Source of the DNA: Methylococcales bacterium
GTDB taxonomy: Bacteria; Pseudomonadota; Gammaproteobacteria; Methylococcales; Methylomonadaceae
DNA: 64,000 bases
Direction of reading: 5' to 3'
Assembly: GCA_026399075.1 (NCBI GenBank)
Contig: JAPLRR010000077.1
Location: 62,001-126,000 of the forward strand
The position numbers and the translations under genes are program-made. Below are positions 45,814-55,498 of this stretch, piece after piece. The notes beneath the pieces were generated by a model. That model did not search any database and was not told the DNA's origin. It saw nothing but the letters and a program-made list of their open reading frames with translations. Numbering within the stretch: the first letter of the stretch is position 1; each line of letters starts with the position of its first letter.

Positions 45814-46874
45814 TAGTCAAAGCTCCTTAAAGCCAATCCGCAAGCAATCATCATTGTTGGGGCATCATCACTAAGGGCGTGGGCTTTGATTTTATGAGAT
45901 AAGTCCATGTTCATAAAAGGATTGGCTATGTAGACAGGGACACCTAGATTGTTTTCAACCAATTTGGCTATGCCTGGAATAGATGCACAACCACCTGCCA
46001 AGACAAGGCTGTCAATTCCATTGTTCATGCTTGAGGACACAAAAAATTGCAATGAGCGTTGAATTTGTTGGACCATGGCCTTTTTAAAGGGATTGAGTAC
46101 GTCTACCGTGTAGTTGTCTGGCAAACCGCCGTGCCTTTTTGCCAAGCCCGCTTCTTCATAGGAGAGCCCGTAACGGCGTTGGATTTCTTCTGTCAATTGT
46201 TTGCCGCCAAACCCTTGTTCGCGTGTATAAACAATTCTGCCTTCATGTAAGACATTTAAGGTGGCCATTGATGCCCCGATGTCTGCAATAGCAATAGTTT
46301 TGTTGAGTGTTGGTTCGGAAAACTGATCGGACAATAAAGAAAATGCGCTTTCCACCGCAAAAGCTTCAACGTCAACTATGTTAGTTTTTAACCCGGCTTT
46401 TGCCAGCGCTTCGACGCGGTCGTTAACATTTTCCCGCCTAGATGCCACGAGCAGTACATCAACCATGTCCGGATTATTTTCATTGATGCCCTGTACCTCA
46501 AAATCAAAGTTTACTTCATCAAGCGAATAGGGGACATGCTGGTCTGCTTCAATCATGATCTGCTCTTCCATGTCGTCATCACTCAGCGAGCTGGGCATGG
46601 TGATAATTTTGGTCATGACAGCAGCCCCAGAAACCGCAACGGTTGCTTCTTTTAACCGGGTATCAGATCGCTTTAAAGCGACTTTTATGGCTTCTGCGAT
46701 CACATTGACATTGGCAATGCTTTTATCAACAAAGGCATCTTGGGGCAGCGATGCCACTGCAAAGCTTTCAACACGGTAATGTGTGCCAATTCTTTGCAAT
46801 TCCAGTAACTTTACAGCCGCTGTGCTGATGTCAATACTAAGAACAGCATTCTGTTTCCGCTTAAACCAGCTCAT
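45813..46874 (-). CDS. pilM: Type IV pilus actin-like protein PilM
   Basis: PilM is the cytoplasmic actin-fold protein that binds the PilN tail and couples motors to the membrane complex. The 353 residues show the first phosphate loop VLSIDISTAAVKLLEL and the second, IAIADIGASMATLNVLHEG. The adenosine motif is SLVLAGGCASIPGIAKLVE. The length is typical. It is the first gene of pilMNOPQ and has a long upstream spacer that must hold the operon promoter. Confidence 0.96.
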   Translation of the reverse strand: MSWFKRKQNAVLSIDISTAAVKLLELQRIGTHYRVESFAVASLPQDAFVDKSIANVNVIAEAIKVALKRSDTRLKEATVAVSGAAVMTKIITMPSSLSDDDMEEQIMIEADQHVPYSLDEVNFDFEVQGINENNPDMVDVLLVASRRENVNDRVEALAKAGLKTNIVDVEAFAVESAFSLLSDQFSEPTLNKTIAIADIGASMATLNVLHEGRIVYTREQGFGGKQLTEEIQRRYGLSYEEAGLAKRHGGLPDNYTVDVLNPFKKAMVQQIQRSLQFFVSSSMNNGIDSLVLAGGCASIPGIAKLVENNLGVPVYIANPFMNMDLSHKIKAHALSDDAPTMMIACGLALRSFD

Positions 46875-47752
46875 GACATACCTTTAAAATACTTGATGAT
46901 AATTGAAATTTATAACGTGTTATATTCGATGTTCATAGGCGTGGCTTAGATGCCTAAATGGTGACGAATTAATATATTGCCGAAATTTGTTCCATTGTCC
47001 ACAATAATGATTGGAAGGTGTCAAAAAATAAACATATATAGATCATCCGGCAGCAGCTTAACGCCACCAGTTTGGTAATATGTTACCCTGCATGAACTTG
47101 TTCCCCCCTTGCGGGACTAGCTGTTAATACTTTTATCCATTCGTTTAAAGGGTAGGGCCATAAGTTGGTCTATGTAAGGCCTCAAGTAAGCACATTATAG
47201 CTATTTTAACTATGGCTGGATGTACAGTATAGGCGTAATTTCCCTGGGCTTGTTTTAAGGCGGTTCTGGCATCGGATTGGTCGCGTCCATGTAGTTCCCG
47301 ACATTTTTACTGGGTGATACATAATACATTGAAAAAATTCCCATTTGTTAGCTTTGAGGGCTTATTTGTTTTATGTAAATGGCACACGCAGCGCTTTCAA
47401 GCCAAATAAATGTCTATTGTACAATTTGGGGAGCAGAAAAGCACACTAATGAATGTCTTGGTAGTCGATTATTCGTGTATTTCTTTCCGTCAGCACAATA
47501 AATTTTGAGTGGCGGCGGTTTGTTTGATTAGGGCCTATGGATAGGCGGTAAGATGGTAACGATCACACAGTTTTAAATGTGTGGGGCTGTCAATAACAGA
47601 TTGTGCGTAGGCACACGCTGGACAGCGTTGCCTGTGTTTGGCGGCATTTTAAATCAAGCTGGGCGATGGGGTGCTTTTAGTGTGGCAAAATCTACCGCAT
47701 GATTAATGTTCACGTACACCAACCACCCGCTATGTGGGTGGTTGGTGTACGG
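46875..47752. other. Long AT-rich spacer upstream of the pilM operon
   Basis: There is no convincing ORF on either strand. The pilM promoter must be at the left end (AT-rich ATACTTGATGATAATT-like sequence near 46890). A hairpin described separately closes the right end. No riboswitch or known RNA signature (6S, SRP, RNase P, tmRNA) was recognised, though a small RNA cannot be excluded. Confidence 0.4.
47714..47750. repeat. Perfect 15-pair hairpin
   Basis: GTACACCAACCACCC pairs exactly with GGGTGGTTGGTGTAC around the seven-base loop GCTATGT. There is no T tract on the minus strand, and the plus-strand tail is GGTCACATTAAGG. It lies about 190 bases downstream of the rpmE stop. It could be a terminator-like structure for rpmE or a repeat end. 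Confidence 0.75.
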
Positions 47753-47938
47753 TCACATTAAGGCTTCATCTAATTGTTCACGCGTATCAGGCCAGCGTAT
47801 TCCCTTGGTGTCATGCTTAACAAAAATTTTTATCCACTGCCCCACTAAAAACTGTGCATTCCCTATGCTTTTGGTGTTTGCCTTGATGTGGACAAGAGGC
47901 CTGTTGCTTGTTACCCAAGTTAAAGATGGCTTTGAAGC
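47753..47938 (-). other. Open frame continuing in phase after the rpmE stop
   Basis: Beyond the rpmE TAA the same frame stays open for 61 codons before TGA at 47753, and reads protein-like (QFLVGQWIKIFVKHDTKGI, then RWPDTREQLDEALM). No good start codon or ribosome binding site lies near its head, so it could be a decayed gene or a chance open frame. Confidence 0.25.
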
Positions 47939-48139
47939 TTATTTTCCGTATTTTTTACGGAATTTATCAACCCGGCCTGCAGTGTCAACAACACGCTGTT
48001 TGCCGGTATAAAAAGGATGGCATGAAGAACATACCTCCACTTGTAAATCTTTGCCTATTACAGAACCTGTAACAAAAGTATTGCCGCAACCGCAAGTTAC
48101 AGTAATTTGTTTATATTCAGGATGAATTTCTGGTTTCAT
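47939..48139 (-). CDS. rpmE: 50S ribosomal protein L31, zinc-binding form
   Basis: The 66 residues are typical for L31. The zinc-ligand Cys residues of the Cys+ form are kept: CGCGNTF and [12 protein letters not shown]. This is the form used when zinc is available; a zinc-free paralogue is usually encoded elsewhere. The end, [11 protein letters not shown], is the usual basic tail. It is divergent from xthA. Confidence 0.97.
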   Translation of the reverse strand: MKPEIHPEYKQITVTCGCGNTFVTGSVIGKDLQVEVCSSCHPFYTGKQRVVDTAGRVDKFRKKYGK

Positions 48140-48236
48140 ATCACGTCCACATTACCCACTAAGAGGCTACATACTTATTAAAGAACTCAGTATAATACGT
48201 TTTTCACAAACAATTGGCAACCCCGTTATTGAGCTT

Positions 48237-49004
48237 ATGCGCATCATTACTTTAAATGTCAACGGCGTTCGATCAGCAGAACGTAAAGGATTTTTCACTT
48301 GGATGCAGCAACAAAATGCTGATGTTGTTTGTTTACAGGAAACAAAAGCCCAGGAACACCAGCTTGACTCCGAATTTTTTTATCCTGGGGGCTACCATTG
48401 TTTTTATCATGATGCGGAAAAGAAAGGCTATAGCGGGGTGGCCATTTATTGCAAAAACCAACCCGATGAATTGATCAGTGGGGTAGGTTGGCCTGATGTT
48501 GATTCAGAAGGGCGTTTTATTGAGGCACAGTTTGGTAACTTAAGTGTTATTTCGCTGTATTTGCCGTCAGGTTCTTCGGGGGAAGACCGCCAGGCTTTCA
48601 AGTTTAGTTTCATGGCCCGTTTTATGGGCTATTTGAATGCTTGCTCAGAAAATGGCCGCGACTACATTATTTGTGGTGATTGGAATATTGCCCACAAGGA
48701 AATTGATTTAAAAAACTGGCGTGGCAATAGAAAAAATTCTGGATTTTTACCCGAAGAAAGGGCTTGGTTGGATGAGCTATTTGGGAAGGGGCAATGGCTG
48801 GATGCGTTCCGGCTTATTAATCAAGAAGAAGGGCAATACACCTGGTGGTCAAACAGAGGCCAGGCTTGGGCAAAAAATGTGGGATGGCGTATTGATTATC
48901 AAATAATAAGTGCCGCTTTAAAAGATAAGGCGGTTGCCACATCCATCTACAAAGACCAGCGTTTTTCCGACCATGCCCCGTTGATTGTTGATTATGACCT
49001 CTAG
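48237..49004 (+). CDS. xthA: Exodeoxyribonuclease III (AP endonuclease)
   Basis: ExoIII repairs abasic sites and has 3'-5' exonuclease activity. The 255 residues contain LNVNGVRSAERKGF, VVCLQETKAQ with the metal-binding Glu, the CGDWNIAHKEIDLKNW segment with the catalytic Asp and Asn, and the end FSDHAPLIVDYDL with the active-site Asp-His pair. It is monocistronic and convergent with the AmpG-like gene. Confidence 0.96.
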   Translation: MRIITLNVNGVRSAERKGFFTWMQQQNADVVCLQETKAQEHQLDSEFFYPGGYHCFYHDAEKKGYSGVAIYCKNQPDELISGVGWPDVDSEGRFIEAQFGNLSVISLYLPSGSSGEDRQAFKFSFMARFMGYLNACSENGRDYIICGDWNIAHKEIDLKNWRGNRKNSGFLPEERAWLDELFGKGQWLDAFRLINQEEGQYTWWSNRGQAWAKNVGWRIDYQIISAALKDKAVATSIYKDQRFSDHAPLIVDYDL

Positions 49005-49046
49005 GGTGGGAGGCCAAAATTCCCGTTACCGTCAACGCGGTTAAGC

Positions 49047-50297
49047 TTAAAAATTCTGGGGGTCTTCTTTGCCATTCCAAGGAGCAACTTTAAATAACAG
49101 CAACATTCCAGGAATTGCGATGACAAAGCAAAACAGGAAAAATACCACCCAGCCAAATGATTCGACCAAATAACCTGTTGCCGCATTGGCGAATGTACGG
49201 GGCACGGCCGCCAAGCTGGTGAATAAGGCAAATTGGGTGGCAGTGTAAAGTGGGTGTGTGGTGTGCGCTATATAAGCCACAAAAGCCGCCGTCCCCAAAC
49301 CCACACCCAAAGCCTCGACACCAATGACGATGGCCAGCCATGGCAGGCTGTGGCCAACAGTAGCGAGCCAGGCAAACCCTAAAATAGCCAGCATTTGCAC
49401 CAGTCCAAATAGCCAAAGTGCGCGGTTGATACCTAACCTGATCATCCAAATACCGCCCAGTAAGCCACCGATCACGCTGGGCCAAAGGCCCGCATTTTTT
49501 GCGATGAGGCCGATTTCTGTTTTACTGAAGCCCATGTCGAGATAAAACGGCGTGGCCAGCGCCGTGGCCATGCTGTCACCCAGTTTGTAAAAAAAGATGA
49601 AAGCCAGGACTAAGCAGGCTGACTTTACCCCGTTGCGGTTGATAAATTCTTGAAATGGCTCCACTACGGCAGCCCTGAGGGTTTTCGGCGCACCGGGCTT
49701 AAGTGCGGGCTCACTGACCAACAGTGTCATACAAAGGCCTGGCAGCATAAACAAAGCGGTCAATAGAAACACTTGTTGCCAAGGCAAGTGGTCAGCCAAA
49801 ATCAGTGATAAAGACCCCGGTATCAAGCCCGCTATTTTGTATGCGTTGACATGGATAGCGTTACCTATCCCCAATTCGGCATCCAGCAATAATTCACGCC
49901 GGTAAGCATCCAGCACTATGTCTTGTGAGGCGCTAAAAAATGCCACGACCAAAGCCAAATAGGCAATAAACCATAAGTTTTGGGTAGGATGAAGCAAGCC
50001 AAATAATGGTATTGACAGCATTAATGCCATTTGTGAGATGAATAGCCAACCTCGGCGTCGCCCTAGCGGCGGACTATAGCGGTCAAACAGCGGCGACCAA
50101 AGGAATTTCCAGGTAAATGGCAGTTGGATCAGGGCAAACAAGCCGATGACTTTTAGATCTACACCCTCAGAACGTAACCAAGCGGGTAGCAGGGCAATGA
50201 GGATGTACAATGGCAGACCGGAGCTAAACCCGGTGCAAATGCAAATTAGCATGTGCTTGTTGAGCAGCACTTGCCGGATATGGGGGCTATCGGCCAC
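49047..50297 (-). CDS. AmpG-like major facilitator permease
   Basis: The 416 residues have about 12 TM segments. The N-terminal GFSSGLPLYILIALLPAWLRSEGVDLKVIGLFAL and the WSPLFDRYSPPLGRRRGW loop are typical of AmpG and its relatives, which import anhydromuropeptides from peptidoglycan turnover into the cytoplasm. ASQDIVLDAYRREL is also a family motif. E. coli AmpG is 491 residues, so this is the shorter form. Muropeptide uptake is the most likely role, but the substrate is not proven by sequence. Confidence 0.85.
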   Translation of the reverse strand: MADSPHIRQVLLNKHMLICICTGFSSGLPLYILIALLPAWLRSEGVDLKVIGLFALIQLPFTWKFLWSPLFDRYSPPLGRRRGWLFISQMALMLSIPLFGLLHPTQNLWFIAYLALVVAFFSASQDIVLDAYRRELLLDAELGIGNAIHVNAYKIAGLIPGSLSLILADHLPWQQVFLLTALFMLPGLCMTLLVSEPALKPGAPKTLRAAVVEPFQEFINRNGVKSACLVLAFIFFYKLGDSMATALATPFYLDMGFSKTEIGLIAKNAGLWPSVIGGLLGGIWMIRLGINRALWLFGLVQMLAILGFAWLATVGHSLPWLAIVIGVEALGVGLGTAAFVAYIAHTTHPLYTATQFALFTSLAAVPRTFANAATGYLVESFGWVVFFLFCFVIAIPGMLLLFKVAPWNGKEDPQNF

Positions 50298-50400
50298 AAA
50301 ATGTCCCTAACAATTAAGTTCGTTACTATGGATGGGCTATGCAAAAGAACGCATATTGCTTTGTTTACTGATTAAAGCCTTGACGTTTCCACTAGGCCAT

Positions 50401-50445
50401 AATAAAAAGGCCGTGGGTTAATTGCTAACCCACGGCCTTTTTATT
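50401..50445. terminator. Strong bidirectional intrinsic terminator
   Basis: A 20-base arm ending GTGGGTTA is answered by a perfect complement starting TAACCCAC, around the five-base loop ATTGC. The outer ends are A-rich and T-rich (AATAAAAAGG and CCTTTTTATT), so it works on either strand. It lies 39 bases after the nhaD stop. Confidence 0.93.
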
Positions 50446-50483
50446 ATGGCAACGCCGCACCAGCAGTGCGGCGTTGCAAGCTA

Positions 50484-51842
50484 TCAACCGTTGATCAGAT
50501 AATGGGCAACGATACTGGCTGCGTAACCCGCAGCAATCGCAGGAGTCCATTTCAAGTGGCTGAAAAAGGTGTATTTATGGTCTGATTGACCCATTAAGGC
50601 AACGCCCGCCGCAGAGCCTACTGACAGCAAAGAGCCGCCTACACCCGCAGTCAGGGTCACTAACAGCCATTGGTATAAGTCCATATCCAAGTTCATGTTC
50701 AATACGGCAAACATAACAGGGATGTTATCAACAATCGCAGAAATCACACCCACTAAAATGTTGGCGGTGGTTGCGCCCAAGCCGTCATACATGGCGCCTG
50801 AAAGCAATTCAAGATAACCGATATAGCCTAAACCGCCCACGGCAAACACTACGCCAAAGAAAAACAATAAGGTGTCCCATTCTGCATGGCGCACTTTGTT
50901 GAAAATGTCAAAGCCTTCGTCGCCTTCAACGCAATAGTTTTTCTTTAAGTAGTAACCGTAAAGCATTAGCACTGAAAGGCCGGCCATCATGCCCATGAAG
51001 GGTGGTAAATGCAGGCCTTGTTTAAAGCTGACCGCAGTGACAATGGTCAATAAAAATAAGCCGCAAATTTGTAGGGCACCGGGCTTGAGTTGCACCGCTT
51101 CCTCAGAAGATGCCTTGGGTTGTTCATCGGGTACGGCAAAGTACATGACTGCCGCGGGTACGCCATAGTTGACCAATGAAGGGATAAACAGCTTGAAGAA
51201 ATCGAAGAACTCGGCATAGCCCGCTTGCCAAACCATTAAGGTGGTGATGTCGCCGAAAGGGCAGAAAGCGCCGCCGGCATTAGCTGCAACCACAAGGTTT
51301 ACAAAACCGATGCTAATGAATTTTTCATTATCTGCACCGACTGCCAACACTACCGCACCAACCAATAAGGCTGCTGTCAGGTTGTCCGCGACTGCCGATA
51401 AAAAGAATGTGATGATGCCAGTGATCAAAAACAATTTGCGGTAGCCAAATTGCCGCCTTACCAGCCATGAGCGCAAGGCTTCAAACACATTGCGTTCAGC
51501 CATTGAATTGATATAAGTCATGGCGACCAATAAAAATAACATTAGCTCGGCATATTCTTTCAAATTGTATTCGAAAGCTTCGTGCAAGGCTTCAACTGAA
51601 ACCCCTTTTTGTGTGGCTAAAATAGCCGCGTGTGCCCAGATGATGGCGGCAGCAAGAATAACGGGCTTGGATTTACGCAAATGGGTAAATTCTTCGGCCA
51701 TTACAAAGCCATAGGCAATGACAAAAATGAGCACGGTAAATATGCCGCGCTCAGTCCCCGTCATACCTAGGCTTTCAAAGCCACCCGCCATTGCCATTTG
51801 CGGCATCAGCAATATTGATAAAAAAATTAATAAAAATCGCAC
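50484..51842 (-). CDS. nhaD: NhaD-type Na+/H+ antiporter
   Basis: This ion transporter superfamily member exports sodium in exchange for protons. The 452 residues begin with a signal-like helix (MRFLLIFLSILLMPQMAMAG), as NhaD proteins do. Multiple TM segments follow. The conserved TM motif LSAVADNLTAALLVGAVVL holds the transport Asp and Asn, and NAGGAFCPFGDITTLMVWQAG is the second signature. VISAIVDNIPVMFAVLNM near the C-terminus repeats the DN motif of the inverted half. The monocistronic gene is followed by a strong terminator. Confidence 0.95.
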   Translation of the reverse strand: MRFLLIFLSILLMPQMAMAGGFESLGMTGTERGIFTVLIFVIAYGFVMAEEFTHLRKSKPVILAAAIIWAHAAILATQKGVSVEALHEAFEYNLKEYAELMLFLLVAMTYINSMAERNVFEALRSWLVRRQFGYRKLFLITGIITFFLSAVADNLTAALLVGAVVLAVGADNEKFISIGFVNLVVAANAGGAFCPFGDITTLMVWQAGYAEFFDFFKLFIPSLVNYGVPAAVMYFAVPDEQPKASSEEAVQLKPGALQICGLFLLTIVTAVSFKQGLHLPPFMGMMAGLSVLMLYGYYLKKNYCVEGDEGFDIFNKVRHAEWDTLLFFFGVVFAVGGLGYIGYLELLSGAMYDGLGATTANILVGVISAIVDNIPVMFAVLNMNLDMDLYQWLLVTLTAGVGGSLLSVGSAAGVALMGQSDHKYTFFSHLKWTPAIAAGYAASIVAHYLING

Positions 51843-52106
51843 GAAAATATCCCCCTAAATCTTTTATAGTTATAAAGCACAACAAATTTTAACTGTTAAT
51901 GTTATCACCAACTCGCAACAATGTCATTTTACAGTAAGCCTCTTTATGGCCAAGCCATAACTGACGCTTGGTCGGAAAGCGTTAATTTTTTGGCTATAGG
52001 GTTTAAGTATGCCCCGAAAATAAGGCCTCCATTCGAATTGTTCCCTATAATGAAATGATGAGTTGCTTGGGTGGTTTGTTATACGCTGTAAGCCCTAGTT
52101 CGGCGG

Positions 52107-54338
52107 TTACTCAAACTCCAAGCCATCCACCCGTTGAAAGCCTCTAGGCAGCGCCAAGCCGCGGTTGGCGCGATTACCCGAGTAATGGGCTATGTCTGCG
52201 GCTTTGAGGCTTACAAAACGTTTGCCAGATAATATTTTTAAGGCCTTATTTTGTGGTATTGCCAAGACCGCAACGACATAATCTTTCGTGGATTCCAAGT
52301 CGGCCGTGGGTATCTGGATCAGTTTATTGCCTTTGCCACGCGCCAAGGCAGGTAATTCAGACACTGGGAAAATTAATAATCGGCCTTGCAAGGTTGCAAC
52401 GGCCAGTAAATCAGAGTCATCAGAAATCGGCACTGGTTTTAAGGTTTTTGCGCCTTCGGGTAGGGTGATCAGCAATTTGCCTGCTTTATTTTTACTTAAC
52501 AGCTCTTTTAATTGCACCCTGAACCCATAGCCAAAATGGCTGGACAATACATACCAGTCATCGGCGTTGCCGCTTAGCAAATGGGTAAACAAGGCACCCG
52601 CTGGCGGGTTAAGGCGGCCAGTAAGGGGCTCGCCTTGCGTTCTGGCCGATGGTAAATCGTGGCTGGACGTACTGTAAGCGCGGCCTGTGGAGTCCAAGAT
52701 ATAAACAGGCTGGGTGGAGCGGCCTTTAACGGCATCTAAAAAACCATCCCCAGAGCGGTAACTTAAACTTTCAACGTCAATATCATGGCCTTTTGCGGCC
52801 CGTATCCAGCCTTTTTGGGACAGGATGATGGTGAGCGGTTCATTGCTGATTAATGCGGTGGTCTCCAACGCTACAGCAGCGCCCCGTTCGACTATTGGCG
52901 AACGGCGCTCGTCGCCAAATTGCTCGGCATCGCGTTCAAGTTCTTTTCTGATCAAGCGGTTTAATAAGAGTGTTGAACCCAATGTTTTTTCCAGGGCTGC
53001 CCGTTCTTTTTCCAAGGCATCTTGTTCGCCCCGGATTTTCATTTCTTCGAGTTTGGCCAGATGGCGTAGTTTTAATTCGAGTATGGCCTCGGCCTGGATG
53101 TCAGTTAAGCCGAAACGCGCCATTAACACCGGTTTGGGATGTTCCTCATTGCGGATAATGGCAATGACTTCGTCGATATTCAAATAGGCAATTAGTAAAC
53201 CGTCCAAGATATGCAGTCGTGCCAACACTTTGTCCAAACGATGTTGCAAACGTCGGCGTACGGTCTCTGTTCGGAAAGCTAGCCATTCCACCAAGATTTC
53301 CCTAAGCCCTTTGACCTGCGGCCTGCCATCCATGCCGATCATGTTCATATTGACGCGGTAGCTTTTTTCCAGGTCGGTGGTGGTAAATAAATGCGACATC
53401 ACCGCATCCACATCAATGCGTTTGGATTTGGGGATGATCAATAAGCGGCAGGGGTTTTCATGGTCTGATTCATCCCGCAGGTCTTCAATCATCGGCAGTT
53501 TTTTGGCTAGCATCAGGGCGGCAATTTGTTCCATCAATTTTGCCCCCGACACTTGGTGTGGTAGCGCAGTGATGATGATATTGCCGTCTTCTTGCTCATA
53601 AATGGCGCGCATTTTTATCGAGCCGCCGCCATTTAGATACATTTTTTGGATGTCTTCGGGTGCGGTGACAATTTCGGCATTGGTCGGATAATCAGGACCT
53701 TTGACGTGCTTAAACAAATCTTCGGCGGTGCTATTTGGTTCATCCAATAACTGTATGCAGGCCGCCGCCACTTCCCTAAGGTTATGTGGCGGTATGTCGG
53801 TTGCCATGCCCACGGCAATGCCCATCGTGCCATTCAGCAAAATATTCGGTAGCCGGGCAGGCAATAACACCGGTTCTTTTAAGGTTGCGTCAAAATTGTC
53901 TGACCACTCCACCGTGCCTTGCCCCAATTCACTAAGTAAAGTATTGGCATAAGCGGTCAGGCGCGACTCGGTATAACGCATGGCGGCAAAGGATTTTGGG
54001 TCGTCTGGCGAGCCCCAATTTCCTTGCCCATCAACCAAAGGATAACGGTAAGAAAAATTCTGCGCCATCAACACCATGGCTTCATAGCAGGCGGAATCAC
54101 CATGCGGGTGATATTTGCCCAAGACATCACCGACGGTGCGTGCAGATTTTTTATATTTGGCCAGGGCCGTCAAGCCCAGTTCGGACATGGCGTAAACAAT
54201 GCGCCGTTGCACGGGTTTTAAGCCATCGGCGATATGTGGCAAGGCGCGGTCAAGGATTACATACATGGAATAATCCAAGTAGGCTTTCTCGGCAAACTCC
54301 TTTAAGGGGAGTTGTTCAAAATTTTCTGCTAGTCCCAC
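52107..54338 (-). CDS. parC: DNA topoisomerase IV subunit A
   Basis: ParC cuts DNA in the type IIA topoisomerase that unlinks daughter chromosomes. The 743 residues match the family length. The start is GTG immediately after the thioesterase stop. The quinolone-region [19 protein letters not shown] and the catalytic Tyr in [15 protein letters not shown] (about 120) are clear. The tower domain contains [20 protein letters not shown]. The shorter C-terminal beta-pinwheel after about 490 lacks the GyrA box of GyrA, which supports ParC over GyrA. Confidence 0.96.
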   Translation of the reverse strand: MGLAENFEQLPLKEFAEKAYLDYSMYVILDRALPHIADGLKPVQRRIVYAMSELGLTALAKYKKSARTVGDVLGKYHPHGDSACYEAMVLMAQNFSYRYPLVDGQGNWGSPDDPKSFAAMRYTESRLTAYANTLLSELGQGTVEWSDNFDATLKEPVLLPARLPNILLNGTMGIAVGMATDIPPHNLREVAAACIQLLDEPNSTAEDLFKHVKGPDYPTNAEIVTAPEDIQKMYLNGGGSIKMRAIYEQEDGNIIITALPHQVSGAKLMEQIAALMLAKKLPMIEDLRDESDHENPCRLLIIPKSKRIDVDAVMSHLFTTTDLEKSYRVNMNMIGMDGRPQVKGLREILVEWLAFRTETVRRRLQHRLDKVLARLHILDGLLIAYLNIDEVIAIIRNEEHPKPVLMARFGLTDIQAEAILELKLRHLAKLEEMKIRGEQDALEKERAALEKTLGSTLLLNRLIRKELERDAEQFGDERRSPIVERGAAVALETTALISNEPLTIILSQKGWIRAAKGHDIDVESLSYRSGDGFLDAVKGRSTQPVYILDSTGRAYSTSSHDLPSARTQGEPLTGRLNPPAGALFTHLLSGNADDWYVLSSHFGYGFRVQLKELLSKNKAGKLLITLPEGAKTLKPVPISDDSDLLAVATLQGRLLIFPVSELPALARGKGNKLIQIPTADLESTKDYVVAVLAIPQNKALKILSGKRFVSLKAADIAHYSGNRANRGLALPRGFQRVDGLEFE

Positions 54339-54836
54339 TTAAAGCTCATCCTCTGATAGTTCGATAATTAGTGCACGGTTCTTTTCCAAGCTTTCTTGGC
54401 GCATTTTTCTGCGCATTTCTGCTGCGGCATAATGTTTTTTGTCGGCTTCAGTTTCCAATTGCAAACGGGGTACTTCAACTGATTTGCCATGTTCGTCGAT
54501 AGCCACCATCGTAAAATAGCACGAGGTGGTATGCCTTTTTTCATTGGTCCTTAAGTGTTCAGCAATCACTTTAACCCCGACTTCCATGGAAGAGCGCCCC
54601 ACATGGTTAACTTGGGCGCAAAAAGTCACCAGTTCGCCGACATTTACTTGTTGCTTGAAAAAAACCTGATCCAGTGCCGCCGTCACCACATAGTTTTTAC
54701 AATATTTTGCTGCACAGGCATAAGCCACTTGGTCCAGCAGTTTTAACAGGGAGCCACCATGTACATTCCCGGAAAAATTTGCCATATCAGGGGTCATTAG
54801 CACAGTCATTGTTAGGGATTTTTCTTGTTTAGTCAT
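54339..54836 (-). CDS. Acyl-CoA thioesterase, hotdog fold
   Basis: The 165-residue single-hotdog thioesterase is of the YciA/BACH type and hydrolyses acyl-CoA. Key features are MTPDMANFSGNVHGGSLLKLLDQVAYACAAKYC, where the Asn/His/Asp region forms the active site, then VFFKQQVNVGELVTFCAQVNHVGRSSMEV. A charged C-terminal tail of about 40 residues follows. It is directly followed by parC without a gap, so both may share one transcript. Chain-length preference unknown. Confidence 0.9.
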   Translation of the reverse strand: MTKQEKSLTMTVLMTPDMANFSGNVHGGSLLKLLDQVAYACAAKYCKNYVVTAALDQVFFKQQVNVGELVTFCAQVNHVGRSSMEVGVKVIAEHLRTNEKRHTTSCYFTMVAIDEHGKSVEVPRLQLETEADKKHYAAAEMRRKMRQESLEKNRALIIELSEDEL

Positions 54837-55423
54837 TATTTTGTCACGTAAAGGCCAGTATTGTCATGGTTAGGGAAGAGTTGCCATCTGGCTCAAGTTA
54901 GTTGTCGGTTATTTGTCAGTGTTAAATTATAACGTTTATTTGCCTAGCCTTCGTCATTAACGCTTTTTGGGTGGTACTGGGTAACCAAAAAGGTTAGGAA
55001 ATCAGCCCAAGGGTTGGCCTATTACGGTTGTTAAGAAGGGATGCGGCAATGCTGGTTTTTTCCGGGGCTGAATACCTCTGGAGTCGATATTAATGTATTA
55101 AAAATACACCTTTAGTTGTTATTGACTTTGACTCATTTCCCCTTAAAAATTGATTGACTTGGACTAAAGTGTAAGCGTATTTTAACAGCCTAAAGCAGCG
55201 GTTTTTGTTATTAACCATATACTTGGCATGGTAATAATTAATGGGGATGGTTGGGTGCAACGACGGGCTATACGAATGACAAACGGCCACATCGTCTGGT
55301 TTGTTTCCCCAAACCTGGTTTTATTCTTTAACATTATTAGACAGGAGAGCATAAAAATAGCACACAGTCACAAAGTAGTGGCCGATAATTTTAACAATAG
55401 TAATGTTTTGAGGAGTAGACAGC
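54837..55423. other. Spacer upstream of the cytochrome c / GMC operon
   Basis: There is no supported gene. A 67-codon ORF on the plus strand (55228-55431) lacks a ribosome binding site and overlaps the leader ORF. The region is AT-rich and must hold the operon promoter. No stable hairpin or riboswitch was noticed. Confidence 0.4.
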
Positions 55424-55498
55424 ATGAATAATCCAGCATCTGTTATAACACTCGCGCTTTTAACAGCGGGTCGCGTTTTAAGGGGGACGGGCAAATGA
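55424..55498 (+). CDS. 24-residue leader peptide coupled to the cytochrome c gene
   Basis: The ORF encodes MNNPASVITLALLTAGRVLRGTGK. GAGGAG (55410-55415) lies eight bases before its start, a stronger site than many in the window. Its TGA overlaps the ATG of the cytochrome gene (ATGA at 55495-55498), so translating the leader would deliver ribosomes to the cytochrome start. The peptide has a hydrophobic core and an Arg/Lys end. Function unknown; it may only serve translational coupling. Confidence 0.5.
   Translation: MNNPASVITLALLTAGRVLRGTGK

Noticed and set aside
46875..47700. Possible housekeeping RNA gene (6S, SRP, RNase P, tmRNA)
   Set aside because: None of the signature sequences of these RNAs could be found in either strand by eye.
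47706..48011. A 101-codon plus-strand open frame
   Set aside because: It begins in the large hairpin and overlaps rpmE on the other strand, with no ribosome binding site.
55228..55431. A 67-codon open frame upstream of the leader peptide
   Set aside because: It lacks a ribosome binding site and overlaps the better supported leader ORF.
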